Source: SZUA-320 sp963707875 (GTDB lineage Bacteria > Gemmatimonadota > Gemmatimonadetes > Gemmatimonadales > GWC2-71-9). Taken from it: a stretch of DNA of 64,000 nt. Where the stretch lies: positions 310,001 through 374,000 of the forward strand of contig CAVPRU010000002.1 of the NCBI GenBank assembly GCA_963707875.1. The letters run 5' to 3'. The translations under genes were made by a program, and so were the position numbers. Shown in pieces: positions 19,005 through 28,242 of this stretch; positions within the stretch are counted from its first letter, which is position 1, and each line of letters starts with the position of its first letter. Under the pieces are notes generated by a model. The model was not told where the DNA came from. It saw nothing but the letters and a program-made list of their open reading frames with translations, and ran no database searches.

Positions 19005-21697
19005 GGGCGCATCTTCTGCCGGATCGCCTCGTGGAAGTTCTCCACCACGATCAATTCCGACCGGGGCTGGCCACCCCGGGTCTCGACCCTCCGAGTGAGG
19101 ACGAAGCGCTGATCATCGAGTCCGACGTCATAGGTGGGCTGATAGCGGTTGGCGGGAAGGTAGTCGGTCAGCGAAAACAGCACCTGCTCCACCCCGATCG
19201 TGAATCCACTCCCGGCCATATCGATCGGGATGGAGACCAGTTGATCAGCGACGTTCCGGTAGAGCAGCTCGCGCCCACTGCGAGACCAGCGGGGCTCGAC
19301 CCCCCCGGCGGTGGACAGCTGCCGTTTGGAGGCATTGGCGTCGGGAAATGGCCTGAGGTAGATCTCGTCCCGGCCCGACTCGTCCGAGACGTAGGCGATC
19401 CAGCGACTGTCGGGTGACAGGGCGGGAGCGACATCCTCCCCTCGTTCGGAGCGGGCCACCACCTGCACCGCAGTGTCTCCGATCCGGGTTGCAAAGATGT
19501 GCCGGTCGCCGGCGGTTCCCCGGAAGATCAACCAGTTCCCGTCGGCCGAGAGCAGCCCTTCGTTGGCGGACTGTTCCGACATCAACTCGGCCTTGGCGCT
19601 GCCGTCGGCCACCTGCCGCCAGACCTGGTTGCCACCGTTGCGATCCGAGACGAAGACGATCGAGCGACCGTCCGGCGCCCAGGAGGCCCTCGCGTTGATG
19701 CTGCCTTCGAATGTGAGCTTGGCGTTGGGGCCCCGGGGCAGGCGTTTGACCCAGAGATGAACTCCGGTTTCGTCCTCCTGGCTCACCACCAGCCGGGTTC
19801 CATCGGGCGAGAGGGCCATCGTGGAGTAGAGTGCCGTTGCCGGGAAGGTCCAGGTCGGGTCAATCGGCTCGGTGCCCCCCTTTCGATCGACCCAGACCGG
19901 TTGCGTCTGGACACTGCTCGACCCACTCATGTACATGAGCGTGCCAGCGTCAGACATGGTCACATCCACTCCGTTCCCGCTGAGCCCGACTCCACCGAGC
20001 AGAGTCTGGCCCGGCCCGGTGAGCTCCAGCTTGTCTAGATCGAATGGGGCTGCAACCATGGTTCCGTCGGCCGTGACGTAGACCAGGTGTCCGGTGGGGG
20101 CATACCAGCCGGCCATCGCTTCCACCAGCTGGCGCTGTTCCCCGGTGCGGAGGTCAACCACCGCGAGTCGATAGCCAGCCAACCCCGGGCGGGTCAACGC
20201 GACGTAGAGCACCCCACGACCATTGGGCAGGGCCACAGGCCAGCGGTGGGTGCGTTCGCCGACCGTCGAATCAAGAACGGTCACCCGCTCGACGGGACCG
20301 CCCGCTACCGGTATCCGGATGATGCCGCGGGGCGCCCCCAACCCCTGGCCCCGGGCCGCGCCGTAGATATATCCGTCGCTGCCCCACGCCCCGCCCGAGG
20401 GCTCGAAGTCTGTGGCGTTGAGAGTCGTGGGAGGCTCACCCGCCAGGCCGAGGACTCGAAGGACCTGGTCGGCGGTAAAGAAGCCGACCCGGGAGCCATC
20501 AGGGGAAGAGAAGGGCCGCCGAGCTCCCGCCGTGCTGGCTATCGGGCGGGCGTGAAGCTGGTCACGGTTCCGGACCCACAACTGGGAGCCACCGGAGGTT
20601 CCTTCGTTCCCGACGTACACCAGCACGCGGCCATCGGGAGAAAGCGCCAGCCGCAACCCGACCATCGGGGCGCCACCGCTCACCGCCTCTTCGTCCGGGA
20701 GCGCCATGCTGTACTGAACGACCGTGGGCTCGGGTTGAGAGCGGGTCCACCCCCAGACCGCCACCGCGCCCAGGATCACGGCCACGAGGGTGGCACCGAC
20801 GCTGACCGGGTTCCAGGACGTCCGGGATTCGCCGCCCCCAGCCCTGAACCCCGGTATCGAGAATGCCGGGTTGGACAGCGCGGCGCTGAATTCCTCGGCG
20901 GTGGCGAACCGATCGGCCGGGATCTTGGCCAGCGCGCGCTGAAGCGCCGCGTCCACGTTGGCCGGCACCGAGGCGCGGCCCGCCCGGACCGGGGCCGGCT
21001 TCTCCGCCAGCAGTCTCGCGACCACCGCCTGGACGGTGCTCCCCATGTGGGGCGGGTCACCGGTCAGCATCTCGTACAGCACCGCCGCCAGCGAGTAGAC
21101 ATCGCTCCGGGCATCCAGCTCACGATCGCCGGTGGCCTGCTCGGGGCTCATGTAGTGCGGAGTGCCGAGCGACAGCCCGGTCTCGGTCAGCCTGGTGCCC
21201 CCGGCCTGCCGAACCGCGAGGGCAATCCCGAAGTCGGCCACCAGCGCCTGTCCGGCCTGGAGCAGGATGTTGGCGGGCTTGATGTCGCGGTGGACCACGC
21301 CGTGCTGGTGGGCAAAGTGGAGCGCCGAGGCTACCGAGGTGATGAGCCGGACCGACTCCTCGACCCCCAGTTGTTTTTCGCGCTTGAGCCGGTCGGCGAG
21401 GCTCTCCCCCTCGACGAACGGCATCACGTAGTAGAGCCGTCCGCCCTCCTCTCCCGAATCGTAGAGCGGGAGGATGTTGGGATGCTGGAGGTTGGCGGTG
21501 ACCTGGATTTCCTGAAGGAACCGCTCGGCGCCCAGGATGGCCGCCAGCTCGGGGCGCAGCACCTTGAGCGCCACCTTGCGGTGGTGCTTCAGGTCCTCGG
21601 CCAGGTAAACCGTGGCCATCCCCCCCTGGCCGACCTCCCGCTCGATGCGGTAGCGGTCGGCCAGGGCAGCGGTGAGCTCGGCGATCGAATCGGCCAT
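19001..21697 (-). CDS. Ser/Thr protein kinase with C-terminal TolB-like beta-propeller
   Basis: A PknB-type transmembrane kinase of 898 residues. The kinase domain shows GQGGMATVYLAEDL, Lys45, HRD (Asp138), IKPANIL, DFG (Asp155) and GTPHYMSPEQ. One membrane helix (about 298-318, SVGATLVAVILGAVAVWGW) leads to a long extracytoplasmic WD40/TolB-like propeller with recurrent SPDG and APDG turns. ATG 21697 was chosen because it begins MADSIAELTAALADRYRIER, the family start; the frame extends 96 bases upstream without family sequence. An AGGGA lies upstream of the start. First gene of the kinase-kinase-peptidase operon. Confidence 0.92.
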   Translation of the reverse strand: MADSIAELTAALADRYRIEREVGQGGMATVYLAEDLKHHRKVALKVLRPELAAILGAERFLQEIQVTANLQHPNILPLYDSGEEGGRLYYVMPFVEGESLADRLKREKQLGVEESVRLITSVASALHFAHQHGVVHRDIKPANILLQAGQALVADFGIALAVRQAGGTRLTETGLSLGTPHYMSPEQATGDRELDARSDVYSLAAVLYEMLTGDPPHMGSTVQAVVARLLAEKPAPVRAGRASVPANVDAALQRALAKIPADRFATAEEFSAALSNPAFSIPGFRAGGGESRTSWNPVSVGATLVAVILGAVAVWGWTRSQPEPTVVQYSMALPDEEAVSGGAPMVGLRLALSPDGRVLVYVGNEGTSGGSQLWVRNRDQLHARPIASTAGARRPFSSPDGSRVGFFTADQVLRVLGLAGEPPTTLNATDFEPSGGAWGSDGYIYGAARGQGLGAPRGIIRIPVAGGPVERVTVLDSTVGERTHRWPVALPNGRGVLYVALTRPGLAGYRLAVVDLRTGEQRQLVEAMAGWYAPTGHLVYVTADGTMVAAPFDLDKLELTGPGQTLLGGVGLSGNGVDVTMSDAGTLMYMSGSSSVQTQPVWVDRKGGTEPIDPTWTFPATALYSTMALSPDGTRLVVSQEDETGVHLWVKRLPRGPNAKLTFEGSINARASWAPDGRSIVFVSDRNGGNQVWRQVADGSAKAELMSEQSANEGLLSADGNWLIFRGTAGDRHIFATRIGDTAVQVVARSERGEDVAPALSPDSRWIAYVSDESGRDEIYLRPFPDANASKRQLSTAGGVEPRWSRSGRELLYRNVADQLVSIPIDMAGSGFTIGVEQVLFSLTDYLPANRYQPTYDVGLDDQRFVLTRRVETRGGQPRSELIVVENFHEAIRQKMRP

Positions 21698-21846
21698 CGA
21701 TGGTGTCCCTATGCAGCGATCGGAATGAGCCAAGTTACAGGGCGACACCCGCTTCGGCCACCCTCTTCGAGGTCCGCTCCCGGTTGCGGCCACGGGAGCG
21801 GGGTCGCATACTCCGGGTTCGGTTCACGACTTCGTGGAGATGATCG

Positions 21847-22431
21847 ATGGCCTGGATCCGGCTCACCAGCCGCGCGGAAGCGACGGGCCTGCTCAAGCGG
21901 GAGTTTGACGCCGCCATGCGGCGGGCGGGCCGGATCTGGAACATCACCTCGATCATGAGCCCCAACCCCGAGGCACTCAAGGCGTCGATGGACTTCTACG
22001 GGGTGCTCATGCACGGGCCGTCACCGCTGTCCCGGGCCCAGCGGGAGATGCTGGCAACCGTCGTCTCCCGGACCATCGGCTGTCGATATTGACGGATCGC
22101 ACACGCCCACGACCTCCGTGCCGAGGTCGCCGATTTTGGAATTACCGATGACGGGGAAGCCGACCGGCTGGTCGAAGCGGTTGCTCGCGACTGGCGACTG
22201 GCCGGGCTCCGGCCCGAGGATGAGGTGCTCTGCGCCTTTGCCGAAGACCTGACCCGAAAGCCGGAGGCAAACACCCCGGCCGCACTCGACGTTCTTCGTG
22301 CCGCCGGCTTCGACGACCGCGGGATCCACGACGCCGTTCAGGTGATCGGCTTCTTCAACTACATCACCCGGGTGGCGGACGGCCTGGGCATCGACCCGGA
22401 GCCGGGCATCCCGCCCTGGGGTGAGCGGTAG
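21847..22431 (+). CDS. AhpD-like peroxidase-related protein, probable selenoprotein with in-frame UGA
   Basis: A carboxymuconolactone decarboxylase/AhpD-fold protein of the uncharacterised peroxidase-related group, 194 residues if TGA 22090-22092 is read through. The family has a redox CxxC-x3-H motif. Here it reads C79-R-Y-[TGA82]-R-I-A-H86, so the stop falls exactly on the second, resolving cysteine. Family sequence continues in the same frame for 112 codons to TAG 22431, including AGFDDRGIHDAVQVIGFFNY and ITRVADGLGI. The codon is followed by C (UGAC, a weak stop context), and a perfect 7-bp hairpin lies 17 bases later. ATG 21847 has GGAGA six bases upstream. The alternative is a nonsense mutation of a Cys codon (TGC or TGT to TGA). 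Selenium-insertion genes are not in the window. Confidence 0.8.
22090..22129 (+). promoter_or_regulatory. UGA codon with candidate bacterial SECIS hairpin
   Basis: After TGA (22090-22092) the transcript can form a perfect stem: CGACCTC (22110-22116) with GAGGTCG (22123-22129) around the loop CGTGCC. The loop starts 24 bases after the UGA, within the 16-37 base range used in bacterial SECIS searches, and has G in its second position. Bacterial SECIS elements are weakly conserved, so the hairpin alone is modest evidence; its position beside a UGA in the CxxC motif is what makes it notable. Confidence 0.55.
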
Positions 22432-22470
22432 CGTCCACCCCAGGCGAACCTCACGGCTTCATCCCAACAT

Positions 22471-22947
22471 CTACGGCTTCAACGCGTTGAGCCCCGCCAG
22501 GGCAGTCTGCTCGTCCTGTTCCGAGGTCACCCCGCTCACCCCAATCCCCCCGATGGTCACCCCACCCACCTGGATGGGCAGCCCCCCTTGCAGGGCCACC
22601 AGCCCTTCGATCGTCAGCAGCGCCGTCCGCCCCTCGGCGAGCGCGTCGGACAGGGCCTTGGTGGGGCGCCGGAAGAGCGCCGCGGTCCTGGCCTTCCCCT
22701 GCGAGATCTGGATGCTGATGAGCGATGCGCCATCGAGTCGGCGGAAGGCGAGCAGGTCGCCGTGGGCGTCCACCACCGCGATGGAGACCGCCCAGCCGTT
22801 CTGATTGGCGTGGTCGGTGGCGGCCTGAACCATGGCCCGAACCGCCTCATGGGTCAGGACCCTGCTGTTGGCCAGCTGGGCATTCGCGGGCCTGACGGTC
22901 AATGGCAGGGCAAGGCCGATCAGCAGAGCGGCGGCAACGCGGCGCAT
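22471..22947 (-). CDS. GlcG/HbpS family heme-binding-like protein
   Basis: A 158-residue protein of the GlcG/HbpS family, whose members bind heme or small ligands and whose role is usually unclear. A signal peptide (residues 1-23, ending PANAQ) indicates export. Family motifs are AVSIAVVDAHGDLLAFRRLDG, the alpha-helical ISIQISQGKARTAALF and the C-terminal VGGVTIGGIGVSGV. It is a single gene, converging with the AhpD-like gene and followed at 23010 by the next minus-strand lipoprotein stop. Confidence 0.85.
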   Translation of the reverse strand: MRRVAAALLIGLALPLTVRPANAQLANSRVLTHEAVRAMVQAATDHANQNGWAVSIAVVDAHGDLLAFRRLDGASLISIQISQGKARTAALFRRPTKALSDALAEGRTALLTIEGLVALQGGLPIQVGGVTIGGIGVSGVTSEQDEQTALAGLNALKP

Positions 22948-23009
22948 GGGGTCACTCCAGGGAAGGGGGTGCCGAAGAAGAAACCCCGGTCCTGTCCCAC
23001 TCGCCAGCC

Positions 23010-25511
23010 TCAGCGGGGCGGGAGGCCCGCCGCGCTGCGCTTGAGTTCGAGGCCGCTCATCCGGGTGGTCCCAGGAAAGGGTACCGCAGGTCCCTTGAGG
23101 GCCAACCAGAGCGCTCGATTGAAGGTCTCTTCGTCGGCGATGTCCTCAAAGGTGAAGTCGAGGTTCTCCGACTCCCGGGCCCCCGGACCATCGGGCGGGT
23201 TCCGGTCGGTGAGCGACTGGGCTGGCACCAACGCCCGGTACGGGGTGAGGTCCGGCCGGGCGTTCCAGATCTCTCGCAGAGGTCGGCCGTAGTAATCGAA
23301 CTGGGACAGGCTTCCCAGGCCCAGGATCTCCTCCATCGTTGAAATCACGTCGGTGGTGTTCACGAACCGATGCACCGTCCCCGCCCTGGTCCAGGGGGAG
23401 ACCACCAGCAGGATGGACCGGTGTGAGTCGACATGGTCGGGACCGGCCTGGGCGTCGTCCTCGAGCACAAAGACGGCAGTGGTCCGCCAGAACGGACTCC
23501 GCGACAGTCCCTCGATGATCCGGCCCAGGGCCAGGTCGTTGTCGGCCATGTAGGCCCGGGGCGACAGCTCCCCGGCCCGGGCCCCCATGGTGTGGTCGTT
23601 GGGCAGGCGGATGATCTGGAAGGCCGGCATGGCGCCCGCCGCACTCCACTCCGCCAGCACCGTGAGGTAGCGGTCGGCCCGGACCTGGTCCGGGATCTTC
23701 AGGTCATAGCCTGGAAAGAGCGAGTCGGTGTGCTCATCCAGGAACGGCTTGAGACCCCGATACCCGACCGGCACCTGGTCCCGTTCGCCCACGCCCTCGG
23801 GCATGACGAACTCCCCGAAGTTCCTGAAGCTCAGGCCCCGCCGCTGGACCAGATCCCAGAGATAGCCATTGGCTGGTTCGGCCACGTCGTCCTCGTTGGG
23901 TCCGAGCGGACGTCCGCGGTTGGTGCCCTCATAGTCGTATGACCGCCCGCGATCACTGTAGAGGGAGGGCACCGTCTTCTGCAGGTAGTCGGTGGTGTAC
24001 GCGGCCATGCTCCAGTTGTGCCCATCCGGGCTCACCTCGGCGTTGACGAAGAACCGGTGGAACAGCCCGAAGCGCTCGGCCAGGGCGTGGTGGTTCGGCG
24101 AGACGGCGCGGGGGAAGAACAGCAGGCTGGTGTCGCCGTCACCTTGCGGGAGATCGCTCAGGACCTGGTCATAGGTCCGATTTTCCTTGATGATGTAGAC
24201 CACGTGCTCGATCGGCGGGTACCGGAAGGCCGACGGGGTCCGTCCCCAGTTGTTGGCCCGCGCCACCCGGTTGCTCAGCGAGACCAGCGCCGCAGCGGGA
24301 GTGCGCGCCCGGGTGAAGATCTGGAGGGTGGAACGAATCTGCGCCAGGGTCGACTCAGCGGGCCGGGCACCTGAACTCTCAGTCCTGGGACCAGCCGGGG
24401 CATTGGCTCGGGAGCCCCTCCCCTTGGCGTTGAGCACGAGCAGCGTGTCGCCCCGGGCCAGCACCGCGGTGGGATACCAGCCGGCCGGAATCCGTCCTGC
24501 CAGCTGGTCGGTTCCGGTGGCCGTGGCGACATCGGCGGTCCGGGGGCCGAGGTCAAACACCGCGACCGCGTTGTTGTCGGCCTCGGCGACGTAGAGCCGG
24601 GTCCCGTCGTCCGACAGCGCGAGAGCGTTGGGGGTGCTCCCCTGTCCCGGCCCGGCTGGCGCGGGATCGCGGAGTTCGGTGACGCGCTGTCCGGTGCGAG
24701 TGTCGATCACCGTCACCCGATCGGTGCTGCCGGAGACCACGAAGAGCCGGGTCCCGGTGCGATTCAGGACCATCGCCGATGGATGGCGGCCCACCGGAAT
24801 CTCCCTGGTGACAGTGAGGCGGCCGCTGGAGTCGGCCTGGTAGGCAGTCACATGGCTGGCGCCCCAGGCCGACACGTAGACCGTGCCGTCGGGCGAGACC
24901 ACGACGCCATAGGGATAGCGGCCCGCGGGGAGCCGCTGCACGATTGTGCCGCTGCCAGCCGCGACCACCGCCACGTGATCGGACAGGTTCTCGACGACGT
25001 ACAGGTAGCCCCCGTTGGGCGATGTGGCGAGTCCGGCCGGATACCGCGTCCCGTCCGAGTCCGCCGCCTTGATGGCGAGCACGACGCTGTCGCGCAGGGT
25101 CGCTCGACCCGCCGACCAGTCATAGCGATAGACCACGTCCTGGTTGCCCCCCGAGGCGTACAGAGTCCGGCCATCGGGCGAAAAAGCCAACCCCAGAAAC
25201 GCTGCCGGCTGGAGTGCGGTCTGCAGGACCCGACCGGTAGCGCGGTCCACCACCTGGAGGCCCTGGTCGGTGTGCCCATTCAGCAGCAGCACCAGACGGT
25301 TGCCCTCGGGGGATGCCACCATGGCGAGGGGAAACTGCCCCACCTCGTGCAGCGTTCCGTCCGGGTCGAGGGTGACGCCGGTCGGAAGCCGGGGCGGCTC
25401 GCCGGCCATGGGGTCGGAATCCCGGGCGCCACCCGGGGGCGCGGGAGTGCACCCGGCCAGCGCCAGGAGGAGCCCAATCGGGAATCGCAGAGAACGGGGG
25501 AGTGTCGGCAT
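23010..25511 (-). CDS. Lipoprotein: beta-propeller fused to phosphoesterase (phospholipase C/acid phosphatase family) domain
   Basis: An 833-residue lipoprotein with lipobox LALAGC (Cys21). Residues about 40-400 form a YncE-like propeller (repeats with SPDGRTLY, SPDGTVYV and SDDGTRLYV). Residues about 430-800 belong to the phosphoesterase family PF04185: HVVYIIKENRTYDQVLSDL, the HHALAERFGLFHRFFVN segment, GHNWSMAAYTTDY, and FVLEDDAQAGPDHVDSHRS with DxxH metal-type residues. Such proteins may hydrolyse phosphate esters at the cell surface; the substrate is unknown. The start codon begins 25511, with a divergent gene 65 bases away. Confidence 0.85.
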   Translation of the reverse strand: MPTLPRSLRFPIGLLLALAGCTPAPPGGARDSDPMAGEPPRLPTGVTLDPDGTLHEVGQFPLAMVASPEGNRLVLLLNGHTDQGLQVVDRATGRVLQTALQPAAFLGLAFSPDGRTLYASGGNQDVVYRYDWSAGRATLRDSVVLAIKAADSDGTRYPAGLATSPNGGYLYVVENLSDHVAVVAAGSGTIVQRLPAGRYPYGVVVSPDGTVYVSAWGASHVTAYQADSSGRLTVTREIPVGRHPSAMVLNRTGTRLFVVSGSTDRVTVIDTRTGQRVTELRDPAPAGPGQGSTPNALALSDDGTRLYVAEADNNAVAVFDLGPRTADVATATGTDQLAGRIPAGWYPTAVLARGDTLLVLNAKGRGSRANAPAGPRTESSGARPAESTLAQIRSTLQIFTRARTPAAALVSLSNRVARANNWGRTPSAFRYPPIEHVVYIIKENRTYDQVLSDLPQGDGDTSLLFFPRAVSPNHHALAERFGLFHRFFVNAEVSPDGHNWSMAAYTTDYLQKTVPSLYSDRGRSYDYEGTNRGRPLGPNEDDVAEPANGYLWDLVQRRGLSFRNFGEFVMPEGVGERDQVPVGYRGLKPFLDEHTDSLFPGYDLKIPDQVRADRYLTVLAEWSAAGAMPAFQIIRLPNDHTMGARAGELSPRAYMADNDLALGRIIEGLSRSPFWRTTAVFVLEDDAQAGPDHVDSHRSILLVVSPWTRAGTVHRFVNTTDVISTMEEILGLGSLSQFDYYGRPLREIWNARPDLTPYRALVPAQSLTDRNPPDGPGARESENLDFTFEDIADEETFNRALWLALKGPAVPFPGTTRMSGLELKRSAAGLPPR

Positions 25512-25576
25512 CCTTGGAAGCTAGCGCCGGGTGAGGTGGGACGACATATTCGGCCGGTCTTCTCCTGCGAGCCGTG

Positions 25577-26416
25577 ATGAAGGACCCCCATCTCCCGCGT
25601 CGGCTTCTTGCCGTCCTGGCACATCCCGACGACGAGTCGCTTGGCTTCGGCGGAACGCTCGCCCGGTACGCCGACGAGGGGGTGGAGACCTTCCTGGTGA
25701 CCGCCACCCGCGGGGAGAGAGGCCGGGCCGCCGACGGCAGTCGACCCGGCCCCGAGGTCATGGGCCAACTGCGCGAGACGGAACTCCGCGCCGCGGCCCG
25801 GGAGCTCGGGATCCGCGAGGTCCATTTCCTGGACTATCTCGACGCCGAACTGGACCAGGTCGATCCCGCCCAGGCCATCGATCGCATCGCAAGACACATC
25901 CGGCAGATTCGCCCGGACGTGGTACTCACCTTCGGCTCCGACGGCGGCTACGGTCACCCCGACCACATCGCGATCTGCCAGTTCACGACGGCGGCCGTCA
26001 CCGCCGCGGCCCATTCCAACTGGAGAGCAGGTGACTCTGATCGGGGCTCTCACCCTCCGCACCGGGTGGCCAAGCTGTACTACATGGCATGGGGCCGGGA
26101 AAAGTGGGACGCCTACCAGGCGGCCGTGAGCCGGATGGTCAGCCGAGTCGATGGGGTGGACCGCCAGGCCAACGTCTGGCCTGATTGGGCAATCACCACC
26201 CGGATCGACACCAGGGCGTACTGGCCGGTGGTGTGGCGGGCGGTGCAGTGTCACGCCAGTCAGGTCGGCAACTACGCCAAGCTGGGGGAGTTGCCTCGGG
26301 AGCTGCACGAGGGGCTCTGGGGTTCCCAGGAGTTCTACCGGGCCATGAGCCTGGTCAGCGGGGGCCGGGCTCGAGAAACCGACCTCTTCGAAGGGCTGAC
26401 GAGAGCCCCCGAATAG
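25577..26416 (+). CDS. PIG-L/LmbE family deacetylase
   Basis: A Zn-dependent N-deacetylase of the LmbE/PIG-L family, 279 residues. The N-terminal AHPDDESLGFGGTLARYADE is the hallmark metal-binding motif, and GGYGHPDHIAICQF supplies the third ligand (HPDH). Members remove acetyl groups from GlcNAc-type substrates such as mycothiol or bacillithiol precursors; the substrate here cannot be assigned. GTG 25574 and ATG 25577 are adjacent possible starts with no clear ribosome-binding site. The amidase gene starts 36 bases downstream and may be co-transcribed. Confidence 0.9.
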   Translation: MKDPHLPRRLLAVLAHPDDESLGFGGTLARYADEGVETFLVTATRGERGRAADGSRPGPEVMGQLRETELRAAARELGIREVHFLDYLDAELDQVDPAQAIDRIARHIRQIRPDVVLTFGSDGGYGHPDHIAICQFTTAAVTAAAHSNWRAGDSDRGSHPPHRVAKLYYMAWGREKWDAYQAAVSRMVSRVDGVDRQANVWPDWAITTRIDTRAYWPVVWRAVQCHASQVGNYAKLGELPRELHEGLWGSQEFYRAMSLVSGGRARETDLFEGLTRAPE

Positions 26417-26452
26417 GTTGGCAGCTGCCACCCCGAACGGTTGGAGAATGCG

Positions 26453-28021
26453 ATGAGATCATCACTGCGCCGCTGTGACCGGGTTCTGCTGGCCGCCCTC
26501 ACCGCGGTTGCTCCCGGGCTGTTCGCTCAGGAGGCCGGGTTCCGGGTCGAGGAGGCGTCGATCGCCCAGATTCACCAGGCGCTCCGGGCCGGGACCACCA
26601 GCTGCCGGTGGATCGTCAACGAATCGCTCCGCCGGATCGAGGCGTACGACAAGCGCGGCCCGGCCCTCAACGCGATCGTCAACCCCAACCCGGAAGCCCT
26701 CGCCGTGGCCGACTCGCTGGATCGTCGGTTCCGGACTGACGGGCTGGTGGGCCCACTCCACTGCGTCCCGATAATCGTCAAGGAGAACATGGAGACCCTC
26801 GAGCTGCCCACCACGGCCGGATCGCTGGCGCTCGAAGGGTTCATGACCGGGCGGGACGCCACCATGGTGCGGCAGATCAAGGCCGCGGGTGCTGTGGTGG
26901 TGGCCAAGTCCAACATGGCGGAGTGGGCGTTCAGCCCCTACGAAACCGTTTCCAGTATTCTGCCCGGCTACACCAGAAATCCCTACGAACTCAGTCGGGT
27001 CACCGCGGGCTCCAGCGGCGGCACTGCGGCGGCCGTGGCCGCCAGCTACGGCACGGTGGGGCTGGGCACCGACACGGGTAATTCGATCCGGGGTCCCTCG
27101 GCCCATCAGGCGCTGGTGGGGATTCGCTCGACCATGGGACTCACCAGCCGGGCCGGGATCGTGCCCCTCAATCTGGCGGCTGACATCGCCGGGCCGATGG
27201 CGCGCACCGTGGCCGACGCCGTGGCGGTGTTTCAAGTCATCACAGGAGAAGACCCCGCCGATCCGGCAACCGCCGTGGCCCGAGACAGGTCGACGGTGGA
27301 CTACGGGGCGGCGCTCAAGGCCGACGGGCTCCGGGGCGCCCGGATCGGGGTACTGAAGCAGGCGTACAGCCGGAGTACCACCGATCCCGAGGTCATCCGG
27401 GTCTTCGAACAGGCCCTCAGCGATCTCCGAAGTGCCGGCGCGGTCGTGATCGATTCGGTCGGGGTGGACAGCCTGAGCGCCTGGCAGCGGCAGCAGTCAG
27501 GGTCGTGCAACCAGTTCCGGCACGACCTCGAGGCCTGGTTGGCCGAGCACGGCGACCGGGCCCCGATGAAGACCCTGGCGGAGATCGTCCGCTCTCGACG
27601 ATATCATCCGTCGGTGGCCCGGCAGCTCGAGGCCATTCTGGCGTCGGACACCATTCCATTGGCCGAAAATCCCGGGTGCGCCAGCCGGGAAGTGTTCCGG
27701 GAGCACCTTCGCCGGGGGATACGGGGTGTGATGGACAGCCACCGTCTCGCTGCCCTGGTCTATCCGACCTGGAGCAACGCCCCGCGCCTGATCGGCGACC
27801 TCAACACCCCGCACGGGGACAACAACCAGCTGTTTTCTCCGTCCACCGGGTTCCCGGCGCTCACGGTACCGATGGGCTGGCTGCGCGATGGAACCTTGCC
27901 GGCCGGGCTGCAGTTCTTCGGCCGCCCCTGGGATGAGGCGACCCTGATTCGGCTGGGCTACTCGTACGAACAGGCGACCAGACACCGCCGGCCGCCTGCC
28001 ATCACCCCGCCGGTTCCCTGA
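26453..28021 (+). CDS. Amidase (amidase signature family), exported
   Basis: Hydrolyses amide bonds using the Ser-cisSer-Lys triad; 522 residues. A signal peptide (residues 1-25, ending LFAQ) predicts export. Triad residues visible: Lys110 (PIIVKENM), Ser187/Ser188 (AGSSGGTAAAVAA) and nucleophile Ser211 (TDTGNSIRGPSA). ATG 26453 has GGAG six bases upstream; an in-frame TTG at 26441 is less likely. The specific substrate is unknown; related exported amidases are often annotated as Asp/Glu-tRNA amidotransferase-like but are not part of GatCAB. Confidence 0.92.
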   Translation: MRSSLRRCDRVLLAALTAVAPGLFAQEAGFRVEEASIAQIHQALRAGTTSCRWIVNESLRRIEAYDKRGPALNAIVNPNPEALAVADSLDRRFRTDGLVGPLHCVPIIVKENMETLELPTTAGSLALEGFMTGRDATMVRQIKAAGAVVVAKSNMAEWAFSPYETVSSILPGYTRNPYELSRVTAGSSGGTAAAVAASYGTVGLGTDTGNSIRGPSAHQALVGIRSTMGLTSRAGIVPLNLAADIAGPMARTVADAVAVFQVITGEDPADPATAVARDRSTVDYGAALKADGLRGARIGVLKQAYSRSTTDPEVIRVFEQALSDLRSAGAVVIDSVGVDSLSAWQRQQSGSCNQFRHDLEAWLAEHGDRAPMKTLAEIVRSRRYHPSVARQLEAILASDTIPLAENPGCASREVFREHLRRGIRGVMDSHRLAALVYPTWSNAPRLIGDLNTPHGDNNQLFSPSTGFPALTVPMGWLRDGTLPAGLQFFGRPWDEATLIRLGYSYEQATRHRRPPAITPPVP

Positions 28022-28023
28022 AA

Positions 28024-28242
28024 TCAGGCCTGGGCGGGCCGGTTCTTATGTGAGGAATCGCAGAACGGCTTGTTCTGGGACAGGCCGCAGCCGCAGAGCT
28101 TGAAGACCCCCGGGGTCTTCCCTGCGGGTGGGGTGAGTTCTTCGCCGTCGTATCCCAGTACGGTCACCGGACCCTGAACAAAGATCGGTCCGGCCCTCTT
28201 GGGAGATATGCGGACGGTTTCGTCCGGAGCCTGCTCGGTCAT
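28024..28242 (-). CDS. CDGSH iron-sulfur domain protein
   Basis: A 72-residue protein with the full CDGSH motif that binds a [2Fe-2S] cluster by three Cys and one His: C50-x-C52, S55, P59, C61-D62 and H65 (FKLCGCGLSQNKPFCDSSHK). Bacterial mini-proteins of this kind may act in redox or iron handling. Its ATG overlaps the stop of the upstream DUF2268-like gene (ATGA), so they are coupled. It converges with the amidase gene, leaving two bases between the stops. Confidence 0.9.
   Translation of the reverse strand: MTEQAPDETVRISPKRAGPIFVQGPVTVLGYDGEELTPPAGKTPGVFKLCGCGLSQNKPFCDSSHKNRPAQA

Noticed and set aside
22090..22092. Simple nonsense mutation (pseudogene) in the AhpD-like gene
   Set aside because: Kept as an alternative but not preferred: the only break is at the exact redox Cys position, with a hairpin downstream and full-length family sequence after it.
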